This document shows positions 17,831 to 25,532 of a stretch of DNA of 64,000 nucleotides, piece by piece; within the stretch, counting starts at the first letter, position 1, and each line of letters starts with the position of its first letter. The DNA is taken from positions 1,984,001 to 2,048,000 of the forward strand of contig NZ_CP054258.1 of NCBI RefSeq assembly GCF_024181585.1. Reading direction: 5' to 3'. The DNA comes from Treponema socranskii subsp. buccale (GTDB lineage Bacteria > Spirochaetota > Spirochaetia > Treponematales > Treponemataceae). The notes beneath the pieces are model-generated. The model saw nothing but the letters and a program-made list of their open reading frames with translations. It was not told where the DNA came from and did not search any database. Both the position numbers and the translations under genes were made by a program.

Positions 17831-19468
17831 TTATTCGCCCAAAAACAATTTCAAATCGTCGTCGACGGTGCCGATCGTCGCAAGACCGAAATTCTTTACA
17901 AGCACGTTCAAAACATTCGGCGACAAAAACGCCGGGAGCGTCGGCCCGACGTGAATGTTTTTTACGCCGAGGTACAAAAGCGCAAGGAGTACGATGACGG
18001 CCTTTTGCTCGTACCACGCGATATTGAACGCGAGCGGCAGTTTATTGATATCGTCGAGACCGAAAATCTCTTTGAGCTTGAGCGCGATGAGCGCGAGCGA
18101 ATACGAATCGTTGCACTGCCCCGCATCCAGAACTCGCGGAATGCCGCCGATATCGCCGAGATTCAATTTATTGTATTTGTACTTTGCGCAGCCCGCCGTC
18201 AAAATGACGACGTCTTTCGGAAGCCGCTTTGCGAATTCGGTATAGTATTCGCGCGACTTCATCCTTCCGTCGCAGCCGCCCATCACGATGAATTTTCTGA
18301 TCGCACCGGATTTTACCGCAGCGACGATTTTATCGGCAAGCGCAAAAACCTGCTCGTGCGCGAATCCTCCGACGATCGTTCCGCTTTCGATCTCTTCCGG
18401 CGGCTCGCAGCTTTTCGCCTGTTCGATGATCGCCGAAAAATCTTTTTTTTCGCCGTAAGAACCGGGAATGTGACGGCAGCCGGGAACACCCGTCGCGCCC
18501 GTCGTCCACAAGCGATCTTTGTAGCTGTCGGGAGGAATCACGACACAGTTCGTCGTCATCAAAACGGGTCCGTGAAATTTTTCGAATTCTTCTTTTTGTT
18601 TCCACCACGCGTTTCCGTAGTTTCCGACAAAGTGCGGATATTTTTTAAATGCGGGATAGTAATTCGCCGGAAGCATTTCGGAATGCGTGTACACGTCGAC
18701 GCCCGTCCCCTGCGTCTGTTCCAAAAGCATTTCCATATCTTTCATATCGTGCCCCGAAATCAAAATGCCGGGATTTTTCCGCACACCGATATTGACCGTC
18801 GTCACTTCGGGATTTCCGTACGCGCCCGTATTCGCTTTATCCAAAAGCGCCATACCCTGAACGCCGTATTTTCCCGTTTCAAGCGTAAGGGAGACGAGAT
18901 CGTCGACCGAAAGACTTTCATCGAGCGTTTTCGAAAGCGCCTTTTGAATAAAGGCATCGACTTCTTCGTCGTCCTGCAAGAGCGCGTTCGCATGCTTCGA
19001 ATACGCCGAAAGCCCTTTCAAACCGTATATGATGAGTTCGCGCAGAGAGCGAACGTCTTCATCGCTCGTAGCGAGAACGCCGACCGTCGAAGCTTTCGCA
19101 TCGAAACTCGAAACATCGCCTTTCCATGTCGCAGCTTCCGGAAGACCCTCCCCGCCCGATACTGAAGGCAAAAGACGCTCGGTCACAGCAAGCGTCTCTT
19201 CGATCCGCTTAATAATCGACTCTCTGTCGAAGTTCGCATTCGTAATCGTCGTAAATAAATTGAGCGTTACGAGATGATTGACGTCTTTACTTACAGGAAG
19301 CCCCGCTTGGCGCATCTTCGTCGTTACGCACGAAAGCCCCTTCGTCACATAGATAAGCAAATCCTGCATCGCCGCCACATCGGGCTTTTTACCGCAGACA
19401 CCCGAAACGGTGCAGCCTTTGCCGCCCGCAGTTTCCTGACATTGGAAACAAAACATCTTAGCATCCAT
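17831..19468 (-). CDS. hcp: Hybrid cluster protein (hydroxylamine / NO reductase)
   Basis: 545 residues. The N-terminus [15 protein letters not shown] continues to GVCGK, giving the C-x2-C-x8-C-x5-C ligand set of the [4Fe-4S] cluster in strict-anaerobe Hcp. The body includes [20 protein letters not shown] and GYNA-type hybrid-cluster surroundings, with conserved cysteines in NCVVIP, TAGCAKY and GQCND. Hcp reduces nitric oxide or hydroxylamine in the cytoplasm as protection from nitrosative stress. The start is the ATG at 19468 with AAGGAG eight bases upstream; the frame runs further up without a ribosome site. It is divergent from a Crp/Fnr gene with palindromes between them, the usual HcpR arrangement. 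Confidence 0.95.
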   Translation of the reverse strand: MDAKMFCFQCQETAGGKGCTVSGVCGKKPDVAAMQDLLIYVTKGLSCVTTKMRQAGLPVSKDVNHLVTLNLFTTITNANFDRESIIKRIEETLAVTERLLPSVSGGEGLPEAATWKGDVSSFDAKASTVGVLATSDEDVRSLRELIIYGLKGLSAYSKHANALLQDDEEVDAFIQKALSKTLDESLSVDDLVSLTLETGKYGVQGMALLDKANTGAYGNPEVTTVNIGVRKNPGILISGHDMKDMEMLLEQTQGTGVDVYTHSEMLPANYYPAFKKYPHFVGNYGNAWWKQKEEFEKFHGPVLMTTNCVVIPPDSYKDRLWTTGATGVPGCRHIPGSYGEKKDFSAIIEQAKSCEPPEEIESGTIVGGFAHEQVFALADKIVAAVKSGAIRKFIVMGGCDGRMKSREYYTEFAKRLPKDVVILTAGCAKYKYNKLNLGDIGGIPRVLDAGQCNDSYSLALIALKLKEIFGLDDINKLPLAFNIAWYEQKAVIVLLALLYLGVKNIHVGPTLPAFLSPNVLNVLVKNFGLATIGTVDDDLKLFLGE

Positions 19469-19542
19469 ACAAGACACTCCTTGTTCTTCTGTATAATTTC
19501 GTACATACACATTTCCGCTGCGGTTGCCCTGCCTTACAGTCC

Positions 19543-19556
19543 AAACGCTTGCGTTT
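19543..19556. promoter_or_regulatory. Palindrome in the hcp upstream region (operator candidate)
   Basis: AAACGCTTGCGTTT, a perfect 14-bp palindrome, is centred about 81 bp upstream of the hcp start, where a Crp/Fnr-type activator would be expected to bind. The arms differ from the TTGAT Fnr box, so a different recognition specificity is implied. Confidence 0.45.
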
Positions 19557-19640
19557 ACAGTTCGAGTATACTAAAATGGGGCGCGGAATGATGTGGTAAA
19601 AACCACGCCGGTTTTATATCGATTTTACCGGATTGAACGG

Positions 19641-19658
19641 CGAGTTTTATTAAACTCG
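19641..19658. promoter_or_regulatory. 18-bp palindrome upstream of the Crp/Fnr gene
   Basis: CGAGTTTTATTAAACTCG has seven-base arms and a TATT centre and ends 40 bp before the GTG start of the regulator. It is a candidate autoregulatory operator, or a short hairpin in its leader. Confidence 0.45.
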
Positions 19659-19697
19659 AAATTGATTTTATCGGGAAATACGGCGCAGGAGACGTAA

Positions 19698-20372
19698 GTG
19701 GATACGGCGATGCTTCGTTCGCTGAAAATCTTCAACGGCATGGACGAAAAAGAAACGGCGCGCGCGGCCGAGGCGCTGGGCGTATGCGAGCGCGCATATA
19801 AAAAAGGCCAAATCATCTTTCATGCGGGAAAGACGACCGATACGATGGGCATGGTGCTTTCGGGAAGCGTCATCATCGAAAACAACGATCTGTGGGGCAA
19901 CCGCACGATACTCGGTTACATCGGCAAGGGACAGTTTTTCGGCGAAACCTATGCGCTTTTGGAAAACACCGTACTCCTCGTCGATGCGTGCGCAAACGAA
20001 GACAGCAGTATCGTATTTTTTAAAATCGGTGCCGTACGGAGCATGGCGGCAAGCGGAGAGCCGTGGCTCGTAAAACTTTTGTCGAATCTCCTTGCGATTT
20101 CCGTCCGCAAAAACATCGCGCTGTCGGAGCGGAGTTTTCACACCGCGCGCAAAACGAGCCGCGCAAAACTCCTGTCGTATCTGAATTTCATTTCACTGAA
20201 AAAGAAAAGCACCGAATTCGACATTCCCTTCGACCGACAGCAGCTCGCCGACTATCTCAACCTCGAACGGACGGCGCTTTCGAAAGAACTCGGAAAAATG
20301 CAAAACGACGGTCTCATCACGTTTCGAAAAAATCACTTCGTGCTGAACAAAACGAAGTCACAGGGAAAATAA
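19698..20372 (+). CDS. Crp/Fnr-family regulator, probable HcpR
   Basis: 224 residues. Residues about 20-120 form a cyclic-nucleotide-binding-like beta roll (KKGQIIFHAGKTTD, GQFFGETYALLENT), then a dimer helix, then a Crp-type winged helix-turn-helix (FDRQQLADYLNLERTALSKE). The residues that bind cAMP in Crp are not evident, so the ligand is likely something else, such as NO or haem. The GTG start at 19698 has AGGAG seven bases upstream. Divergence from hcp and the two palindromes between them suggest it controls hcp in response to nitrosative stress, as HcpR does in other anaerobes; that link is inference from position. Confidence 0.85.
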   Translation: MDTAMLRSLKIFNGMDEKETARAAEALGVCERAYKKGQIIFHAGKTTDTMGMVLSGSVIIENNDLWGNRTILGYIGKGQFFGETYALLENTVLLVDACANEDSSIVFFKIGAVRSMAASGEPWLVKLLSNLLAISVRKNIALSERSFHTARKTSRAKLLSYLNFISLKKKSTEFDIPFDRQQLADYLNLERTALSKELGKMQNDGLITFRKNHFVLNKTKSQGK

Positions 20373-20409
20373 ACGCGATTCTAAAACGCGAATTCCGTTT
20401 TCGCAAAAA

Positions 20410-20439
20410 ACGCCGACCTGTCCGCAAAGGAATCGATCG
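20410..20439 (+). repeat. Direct repeat, left copy, flanking the alpha/beta hydrolase gene
   Basis: A 30-bp sequence beginning ACGCCGACC and ending CGCAAAGGAATCGATCG. It matches 21661-21690 at 28 of 30 positions. The pair brackets exactly one gene. Confidence 0.8.
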
Positions 20440-20475
20440 GCGCACCTTACGGAAGATAATACAGGCGGAACAGAC

Positions 20476-21648
20476 TCATCCTGATGTGCGTACGGTTTCC
20501 AGCCAGCCCAGCATAGTGTCCAGCACGAGGCGGGTGTTTCCGCATTGACAGTGGTTCGACGCCGCTTCTTTGTCGGTGAACAGCCTGAACGTTACCGATT
20601 TTGCACCGGTGAGCGCATCGATTTCTTCTCGGTATAAATGCCAATCGATAAAGTGGTCTTTTGCGCCCTGCAAAATCAATACGTCCTGATCGATTTTGTC
20701 CGCAATATCGAGCATTTGAAAATCGTTCATTTTTTGTATCCACTCGTACGGGCTTTTTACGCCGTATGCGTGCATGCCGTGATTGAGCGCCCATTGTAAA
20801 GCGGGATCTTTTTTTGCGTGGCCGTACAAGACGGCGTTTATAATGCCCTTTAAGCGAAGACGCAGCAGCGTTTTAAAAAAATTTTGCATCGTATCGGGTA
20901 AATCGGAGAGAGATACGTGTAAAAAATTCGGAAACACCGACCATGCGATAACCTGCTTAATGCGTTTTTCGAATGCGGCGGCTCTGGGCGCAAGCATCCC
21001 TCCCAACGAAGCGCCGACGATAACAAGGTCGTCCAAGCCGAAATAATCGACGATCGCCGTAACCGGTTTTTCCCATTCGTGCGTAAAAGTCGCTCCCTGC
21101 ACGCGCAAAACGCCGCCCTGCCCCGGCCCTTCAAAAAGATACACATCGTAACCGTTTTCGGCAAAATACAGCATAGGAAAAAACAGCTCTTCAAAATAAC
21201 TGTCGTTTCCGCCGTGCAAAAGTATCGTCCCTTTCGGAGTTTTATGCGAAGCGTCCACGCCGGCTTTTGCATGCATAACCGGAAGACGGATCGAACCGAA
21301 CGGAACGTCGAAGCGTTCAACCGTACCCGACGAAAAATAATCGGCATAGTACGTGTAAAACAAATCGACGGCTTTTTTATAATACGCAAGCTTGTCGCCG
21401 TCTCCGTCCGACATAAAAAATTCGCTCATGCGGTAATAAGCGATCGCGTTTTCGGTTCTGCCTTCTTTGAGCGCATTGTCTCCCAAGCGGATGAGCGTAT
21501 GTTTCCAGTCGTCGTGCGTACGAATGTCGTGTGACACCGCAGCCGTTTCGTCCAAGTCGCCTCCGTCCCAGTTGATAAGCCTGTTAAGCTGATAATTATA
21601 GTTTGCATCATTGTTTAAATTATATAAACCGACTTTAAATTGAATCAC
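20476..21648 (-). CDS. FrsA-like alpha/beta hydrolase
   Basis: 390 residues with a helical N-terminal domain (about 1-130) and an alpha/beta hydrolase core: LLHGGNDSY (oxyanion HGG), YLFEGPGQGG, the nucleophile elbow GASLGG, an Asp in LQGAKDHFID, and a late His (SNHCQC). This resembles FrsA/DUF1100-type esterases, usually cytoplasmic; the substrate is unknown. The GTG at 21648 with GGGAG five bases upstream is preferred, because the longer frame has no ribosome site and would read through the flanking repeat. It is convergent with the Crp/Fnr gene and lies between two 30-bp direct repeats, so it may have been inserted or duplicated as a unit. Confidence 0.85.
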   Translation of the reverse strand: MIQFKVGLYNLNNDANYNYQLNRLINWDGGDLDETAAVSHDIRTHDDWKHTLIRLGDNALKEGRTENAIAYYRMSEFFMSDGDGDKLAYYKKAVDLFYTYYADYFSSGTVERFDVPFGSIRLPVMHAKAGVDASHKTPKGTILLHGGNDSYFEELFFPMLYFAENGYDVYLFEGPGQGGVLRVQGATFTHEWEKPVTAIVDYFGLDDLVIVGASLGGMLAPRAAAFEKRIKQVIAWSVFPNFLHVSLSDLPDTMQNFFKTLLRLRLKGIINAVLYGHAKKDPALQWALNHGMHAYGVKSPYEWIQKMNDFQMLDIADKIDQDVLILQGAKDHFIDWHLYREEIDALTGAKSVTFRLFTDKEAASNHCQCGNTRLVLDTMLGWLETVRTSG

Positions 21649-21660
21649 AGTTTCTCCCAA

Positions 21661-21690
21661 ACGCCGACCGGTTCGCAAAGGAATCGATCG
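21661..21690 (+). repeat. Direct repeat, right copy, flanking the alpha/beta hydrolase gene
   Basis: Partner of 20410-20439, same orientation, two mismatches in the centre. It lies just upstream of the hydrolase start codon. Confidence 0.8.
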
Positions 21691-21817
21691 ATGCCGAATT
21701 TTCGAAAAAAATCGCTCAAGGCGGTTTTTTGAGATGCCCAAAATCTTTAATCGCGCGGCGTTTGAAGTTTCGAACTCCGATGCCGCGCGATTTTGTAAAC
21801 TATGTTTTCAGCCGCGT

Positions 21818-22909
21818 TCAGTCGGCCGCTTCTTTGAATTTGTCCTCAGTCGTCCCCATAACCGAAGCGGCGGCGGTATAAGCGCTCAGCTTTCCTTTCG
21901 GTACGGTAATACTGCCCACACCCAAAGCGGGACACTTATAAAAGGCGTCGTTGAACTTTCCTGCATGGTAATTACATTTGAGTGTAACGGATGGGAGCTT
22001 CGAACAGCCGTTAAAACAGTGAAACATCGTATTGACTGCAGCCGGAACGACGGGCGCGGTTTTTAATTCCGTACATTTCATAAAACAAAAACTGAGAATC
22101 GTAACGCTTTCCGGTACGGCGGGTGCCGTCGTCAAACTGATACACTTCTTAAAACAACCCTGCATCGTTGTAATACCGTTCGGAATGCTCGGCGCTCCCG
22201 TCAACTCTGTACAACCTTCAAAGCTTCCCATCAAATTAACAACACCGGAGGGAATATTTTCAACGGAAACCAGATTCGTGCACCCCCCAAAACAGTATTC
22301 CATGGATGTCCCCGCCGCAATATTTGCCGGCAATTTAAGAGCGATCTTTTTACCGGAATCCTTCAATCGTTTACCTAATTCACCGTGTACGGCAACATCG
22401 TCAACTGTATCGAAACTGCCTTTTAAATCCGTCGCCGGTATGGTTCCCGTTATTTCGATATAGTTGACTTCGGTCGAAGAAGCGCTTGCAAGATGTGTCG
22501 CCAAATCGCTGTATGCAACTCTCGTATACGCCTTACCGATTATAACGCGTACCGTAACATCCGAAGTAACCTTTATCTTCGCTTTAACATCACCGGGGTC
22601 TCCGCCGGATATTTTTTGTCCGCCCGAAATTTCCCATGAACGAACTTCGTAAGTCAGATTAGGAGCCGCAGTAAATTCGATTTCCGTATTTTTCAAAACT
22701 TTGCCGTCCGAAGGGATTGCGGGCACCGCCGTAAGCGTACCGTTTTGGGCATCCGTCATTACATGGTAATAAGTCACAACGGGTGTGCCGCCCTCGCTGT
22801 CAGAAGGGCCTTTACAGCCGGTCAACGCGCATAGAACCAACAGGATACTGCCGAGCAATACCCAACCCTTGTATACCTTTGTATACAGTCTTGAATTTTT
22901 CGTATTCAT
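21818..22909 (-). CDS. Cys-rich leucine-rich-repeat lipoprotein (BspA-like)
   Basis: 363 residues. A signal peptide with lipobox LTGC marks a lipoprotein. Residues about 35-120 look like a beta-sandwich (TYYHVMTDAQNGTL), typical of List/Bact-type surface modules. The C-terminal half has five tandem repeats of about 23 residues, each with a C-x3-C-type pair and a leucine, e.g. YCFGGCTNL, CFKKCISL, CFMKCTEL, HCFNGCSKL, in the style of BspA/treponemal LRR proteins. Such proteins bind host matrix or other bacteria at the surface. AGGAGG precedes the ATG at 22909. The paired cysteines in every repeat are unusual and suggest a disulphide ladder. Confidence 0.85.
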   Translation of the reverse strand: MNTKNSRLYTKVYKGWVLLGSILLVLCALTGCKGPSDSEGGTPVVTYYHVMTDAQNGTLTAVPAIPSDGKVLKNTEIEFTAAPNLTYEVRSWEISGGQKISGGDPGDVKAKIKVTSDVTVRVIIGKAYTRVAYSDLATHLASASSTEVNYIEITGTIPATDLKGSFDTVDDVAVHGELGKRLKDSGKKIALKLPANIAAGTSMEYCFGGCTNLVSVENIPSGVVNLMGSFEGCTELTGAPSIPNGITTMQGCFKKCISLTTAPAVPESVTILSFCFMKCTELKTAPVVPAAVNTMFHCFNGCSKLPSVTLKCNYHAGKFNDAFYKCPALGVGSITVPKGKLSAYTAAASVMGTTEDKFKEAAD

Positions 22910-23060
22910 AAACACCTCCTGGTATTGTTTTGAATGTAGATAACACACCCGCTTTACGGGCGCCGTATCGTATTTTTATAATATAACGCATTTTTAATTT
23001 TTTTCCAAATGCTTTGCAAACGTACGTTGTATCAATGTATGCTTATATCTCGCCGTCCCG

Positions 23061-24047
23061 TCAATCGACGGAAACGCCGATTTCGCGGTAATAGCGCTTC
23101 GCGCCTTCGTGCAGCGGCAACCCTGCAATGTCTTTTACCGCATCCTGCGCCGTCAAGCCTTTTAAATTACGCTGCGCGTTTCCGAGCTCGTCGACGTTTT
23201 CCCAAAAGGTTTTCGTAAGCATATACACCGTTTCATCGTCGAGCGTCGAATTGCAAAACATCAACATTTTAATAGCCGTCGTTCCGACATCGGCGTTTTG
23301 TCCGGGATAGGTTCCCGCGGGAATCGTATAGCGCGCATACCACGGATAAGATGAACGAAGCTTTTCCAAAATATCGTCTTCGATTCCGACGAGATTGCAT
23401 CCCGACGAGCAGGCCTGAGAAACGGCGGCTGCGGGAATGCCGCTCATAATCCATGCGCCGTCGAGCGTACCGTTTTGGAGCATATCGGCAGCATCTCCGA
23501 ACGCGATGTATTCGGTTTGAATATCGGACGGATAATTCAAGCCCGCCGCGGTAAAGTGGTTTTTACATTCGCCTTCAACGCTCGATCCCGCAGCGGCGAC
23601 GGCAAAATGTTTACCCTTGATATCGGAAAGAGATGCGATGCCGGACTTTTTTGTAACGACGACCTGATTCGGATTAAAGTACAAACCCGCAATGATGCGG
23701 AGATTTTTATTCGCAGCGCCATCGAAGCTGTCGGTGCCGTTATAGCTTTGCCAGCAGTTCGAGCTCACGGCGATCGACACTTGCGACTCTCCGTCGGCGA
23801 TCTGATTGAGGTTGTCGATGCCGCCGTTCGACGCTTGACTCGACGCGCTCACAAAATCGATCTTCGTGTCCCACACGTTTGTGATCGCGGCTCCTACCGC
23901 ATAGAGCGCGCCCGACGCGGATGCCGTCGGAAATTTAATCGTCACTTTTTCGTGTCCGCCCGCCGCAGTTTTTTTCCCGCTGCAGCCTGCAAGTACGGCA
24001 GCCGCAAAAATTACAACAAAACCGATCTTCATAGATACGTTTTTCAT
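23061..24047 (-). CDS. TAXI-family TRAP transporter substrate-binding lipoprotein
   Basis: 328 residues with signal peptide and lipobox VLAGC. The body matches TAXI solute receptors (TIKFPTASASGALYAVGAAI, SSQASNGGIDNLNQIADGES, VVTKKSGIASLSDIKGKHFA, GTLDGAWIMSGIP). It would capture a carboxylate or amino acid such as glutamate and deliver it to a fused TRAP permease. GGGAG lies five bases before the ATG at 24047. The cognate permease is encoded 1.5 kb upstream on the same strand, but an IS110 element now sits between them, so cotranscription is probably disturbed. Confidence 0.92.
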   Translation of the reverse strand: MKNVSMKIGFVVIFAAAVLAGCSGKKTAAGGHEKVTIKFPTASASGALYAVGAAITNVWDTKIDFVSASSQASNGGIDNLNQIADGESQVSIAVSSNCWQSYNGTDSFDGAANKNLRIIAGLYFNPNQVVVTKKSGIASLSDIKGKHFAVAAAGSSVEGECKNHFTAAGLNYPSDIQTEYIAFGDAADMLQNGTLDGAWIMSGIPAAAVSQACSSGCNLVGIEDDILEKLRSSYPWYARYTIPAGTYPGQNADVGTTAIKMLMFCNSTLDDETVYMLTKTFWENVDELGNAQRNLKGLTAQDAVKDIAGLPLHEGAKRYYREIGVSVD

Positions 24048-24094
24048 AACAACTCCCATAAAAAGTCAATGAACAAGGTGACTTTCTAAGCTGT

Positions 24095-25204
24095 TTAATT
24101 CATGGCAACGAGGGCTTGTTCAGCAAGACTCATAGGTTTATATCTGCCCATCATCTTTGTTGAATCAAAGTCCTGTTTTTCCGTGAGCAACGCCCACACG
24201 ATTTCTGCCATCTTCCTTGCAGCTGCAACAATCGATTTGCCGCTGCCTTTGTTCTTTTTCATATAATCCAGTCGCTGCATGATCCTCCATCCCGAAGTAT
24301 CCTTGCAACGACGAATTCCCAACACCAACTGTACGTACGCCGTTCTCAATTCCTGAGGACCGCGCTTGGTTATTCTGCCATGTCTCACCGTTTCATTTGA
24401 ATCCTGTACCCATGGCACAAGCCCGCAAAAGGCCGCATATTTCTTCGCACTGGCAAACCTACCTATATCTTCTGTGTACGAGCGGATTATCCATGCCGTG
24501 ATTTTTCCGCAGCCTCGAATCGTCATAAGACGACTAACCATTTCATCGTCTTTCGTTAATTCGCTTAACTGCTTTTCAATCAGCTTGACCGATTGGCTCA
24601 TCTGCTCTATAATTTCAATCATCAGTTTTACTGATTGTGCTTCGAGCACGAGGTCGCTACGCGACGACAGGGTGTCCAGAACTTCCTGGCGCCCTTTTTT
24701 ACTTTGGAGGCTTCGACTTTCATCCTGTAGCCCCATACTCACCAGAAGCGCATGAATTTCATTCTTTTGTCCGACAATCGAATGAACCAGCCGCTCCCTT
24801 GATTTCAAAAGCCGTCTCAAGTTTTCCGTTCCCTTACTGCACAGATAGCTTTCCGGAAGCATATCCTTTGATAGAAACTCTGAAATCGTCGAAGCATCAT
24901 GCTTGTCGGTTTTCTTCGTCGATTCGTTGATTACCTTGAATTTCAACGTATTGATTACCGTCACGTGCGCTCCCACTTTTTCTACCTGAGCCTTGAAGAA
25001 TCTTGTGTTGCCGGTTGATTCAACTCCGATTTTCACAGTGAAACCGCCTATCTTGTACTCCGTTATTCTCGCAAGAAATGCCGCATACCCAACTTCTGTC
25101 GTCGGATACTGTTTGATCTGCTCAAAGCTTTCAACCGTTTCCTCTGTCCGCTCATGCACGGTAAACTGTGTTTTGTGCAAATCAACGCCAATGTAAACTG
25201 TCAT
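24095..25204 (-). CDS. IS110-family transposase
   Basis: 369 residues. The N-terminal DEDD_Tnp_IS110 domain begins YIGVDLHKTQFTV (first catalytic Asp), continues with IGVESTGNTRFF (Glu) and ends with KTDKHDASTISEFL (last Asp pair). The C-terminal Transposase_20 domain includes IRGCGKITAWIIRSY (helix-hairpin-helix) and the conserved Ser region near KNKGSGKSIVAAARK. The protein appears intact, so the element may be active. ATG at 25204 has a near-ideal GGAGGT four bases upstream. Recombination in this family is guided by an RNA encoded in the element's non-coding end. Confidence 0.95.
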   Translation of the reverse strand: MTVYIGVDLHKTQFTVHERTEETVESFEQIKQYPTTEVGYAAFLARITEYKIGGFTVKIGVESTGNTRFFKAQVEKVGAHVTVINTLKFKVINESTKKTDKHDASTISEFLSKDMLPESYLCSKGTENLRRLLKSRERLVHSIVGQKNEIHALLVSMGLQDESRSLQSKKGRQEVLDTLSSRSDLVLEAQSVKLMIEIIEQMSQSVKLIEKQLSELTKDDEMVSRLMTIRGCGKITAWIIRSYTEDIGRFASAKKYAAFCGLVPWVQDSNETVRHGRITKRGPQELRTAYVQLVLGIRRCKDTSGWRIMQRLDYMKKNKGSGKSIVAAARKMAEIVWALLTEKQDFDSTKMMGRYKPMSLAEQALVAMN

Positions 25205-25240
25205 CTTGACCTCCGTTCTCACTCAGCGGAAAGTCTATTC

Positions 25241-25400
25241 GGTAATGTGTCCCATTCTCCCATTCAGTCTCTTACGACTATCGTATGGTGCGGCAATAGC
25301 TCTTCATTCTCCTAACCGAAGGTCATAGCCTCCACTAAATATGTCGAACTCTTGCCTGGTTCCCGCTGAACTCTTTCTTTGTTCAGCTTATCACATTACC
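25241..25400 (-). ncRNA. Candidate IS110 bridge RNA
   Basis: The region upstream of the transposase is non-coding but structured. GGTAATGTG (25241-25249) is perfectly complementary to CACATTACC (25392-25400), closing a 160-nt domain. Inside are a 7-bp hairpin with a 9-nt loop (25365-25387, GCTGAAC with GTTCAGC) and a 5-bp hairpin (TACGA-CTA-TCGTA, 25273-25285). Length, position and internal loops match the bridge (seek) RNAs of IS110 elements, which pair with both donor and target DNA. Which loops carry the guides was not determined. Confidence 0.6.
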
Positions 25401-25468
25401 ACTTGTTCGTTTTCCTTTTTATCATACCTCCTATAAAAAACCAAAAAATTTTCAAAAAATTCAACCGC

Positions 25469-25494
25469 GCGCTTTGCAGAACACATGCAAGCGC
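25469..25494 (-). terminator. Terminator-like hairpin after the TRAP permease
   Basis: On the minus strand GCGCTTGCA pairs with TGCAAAGCGC (one bulge) and is followed within ten bases by a T-rich tract. It lies 38 bp after the permease stop codon. Confidence 0.5.
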
Positions 25495-25532
25495 ACTATC
25501 ATCCGCGTAACCGTATTCTTAAGCAACTCCGC

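Larger units (their letters stand above)
24080..25435 (-). mobile_element. IS110-family insertion sequence (ends approximate)
   Basis: A complete DEDD transposase gene with a 5' non-coding flank of about 230 bp lies between the two parts of a TRAP transporter locus. IS110 elements lack obvious terminal inverted repeats, so the ends given are estimates: the left (upstream) end lies between the structured RNA at 25241-25400 and the permease terminator at 25494, the right end shortly after the transposase stop at 24095. No second copy is present in the window. Confidence 0.8.
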
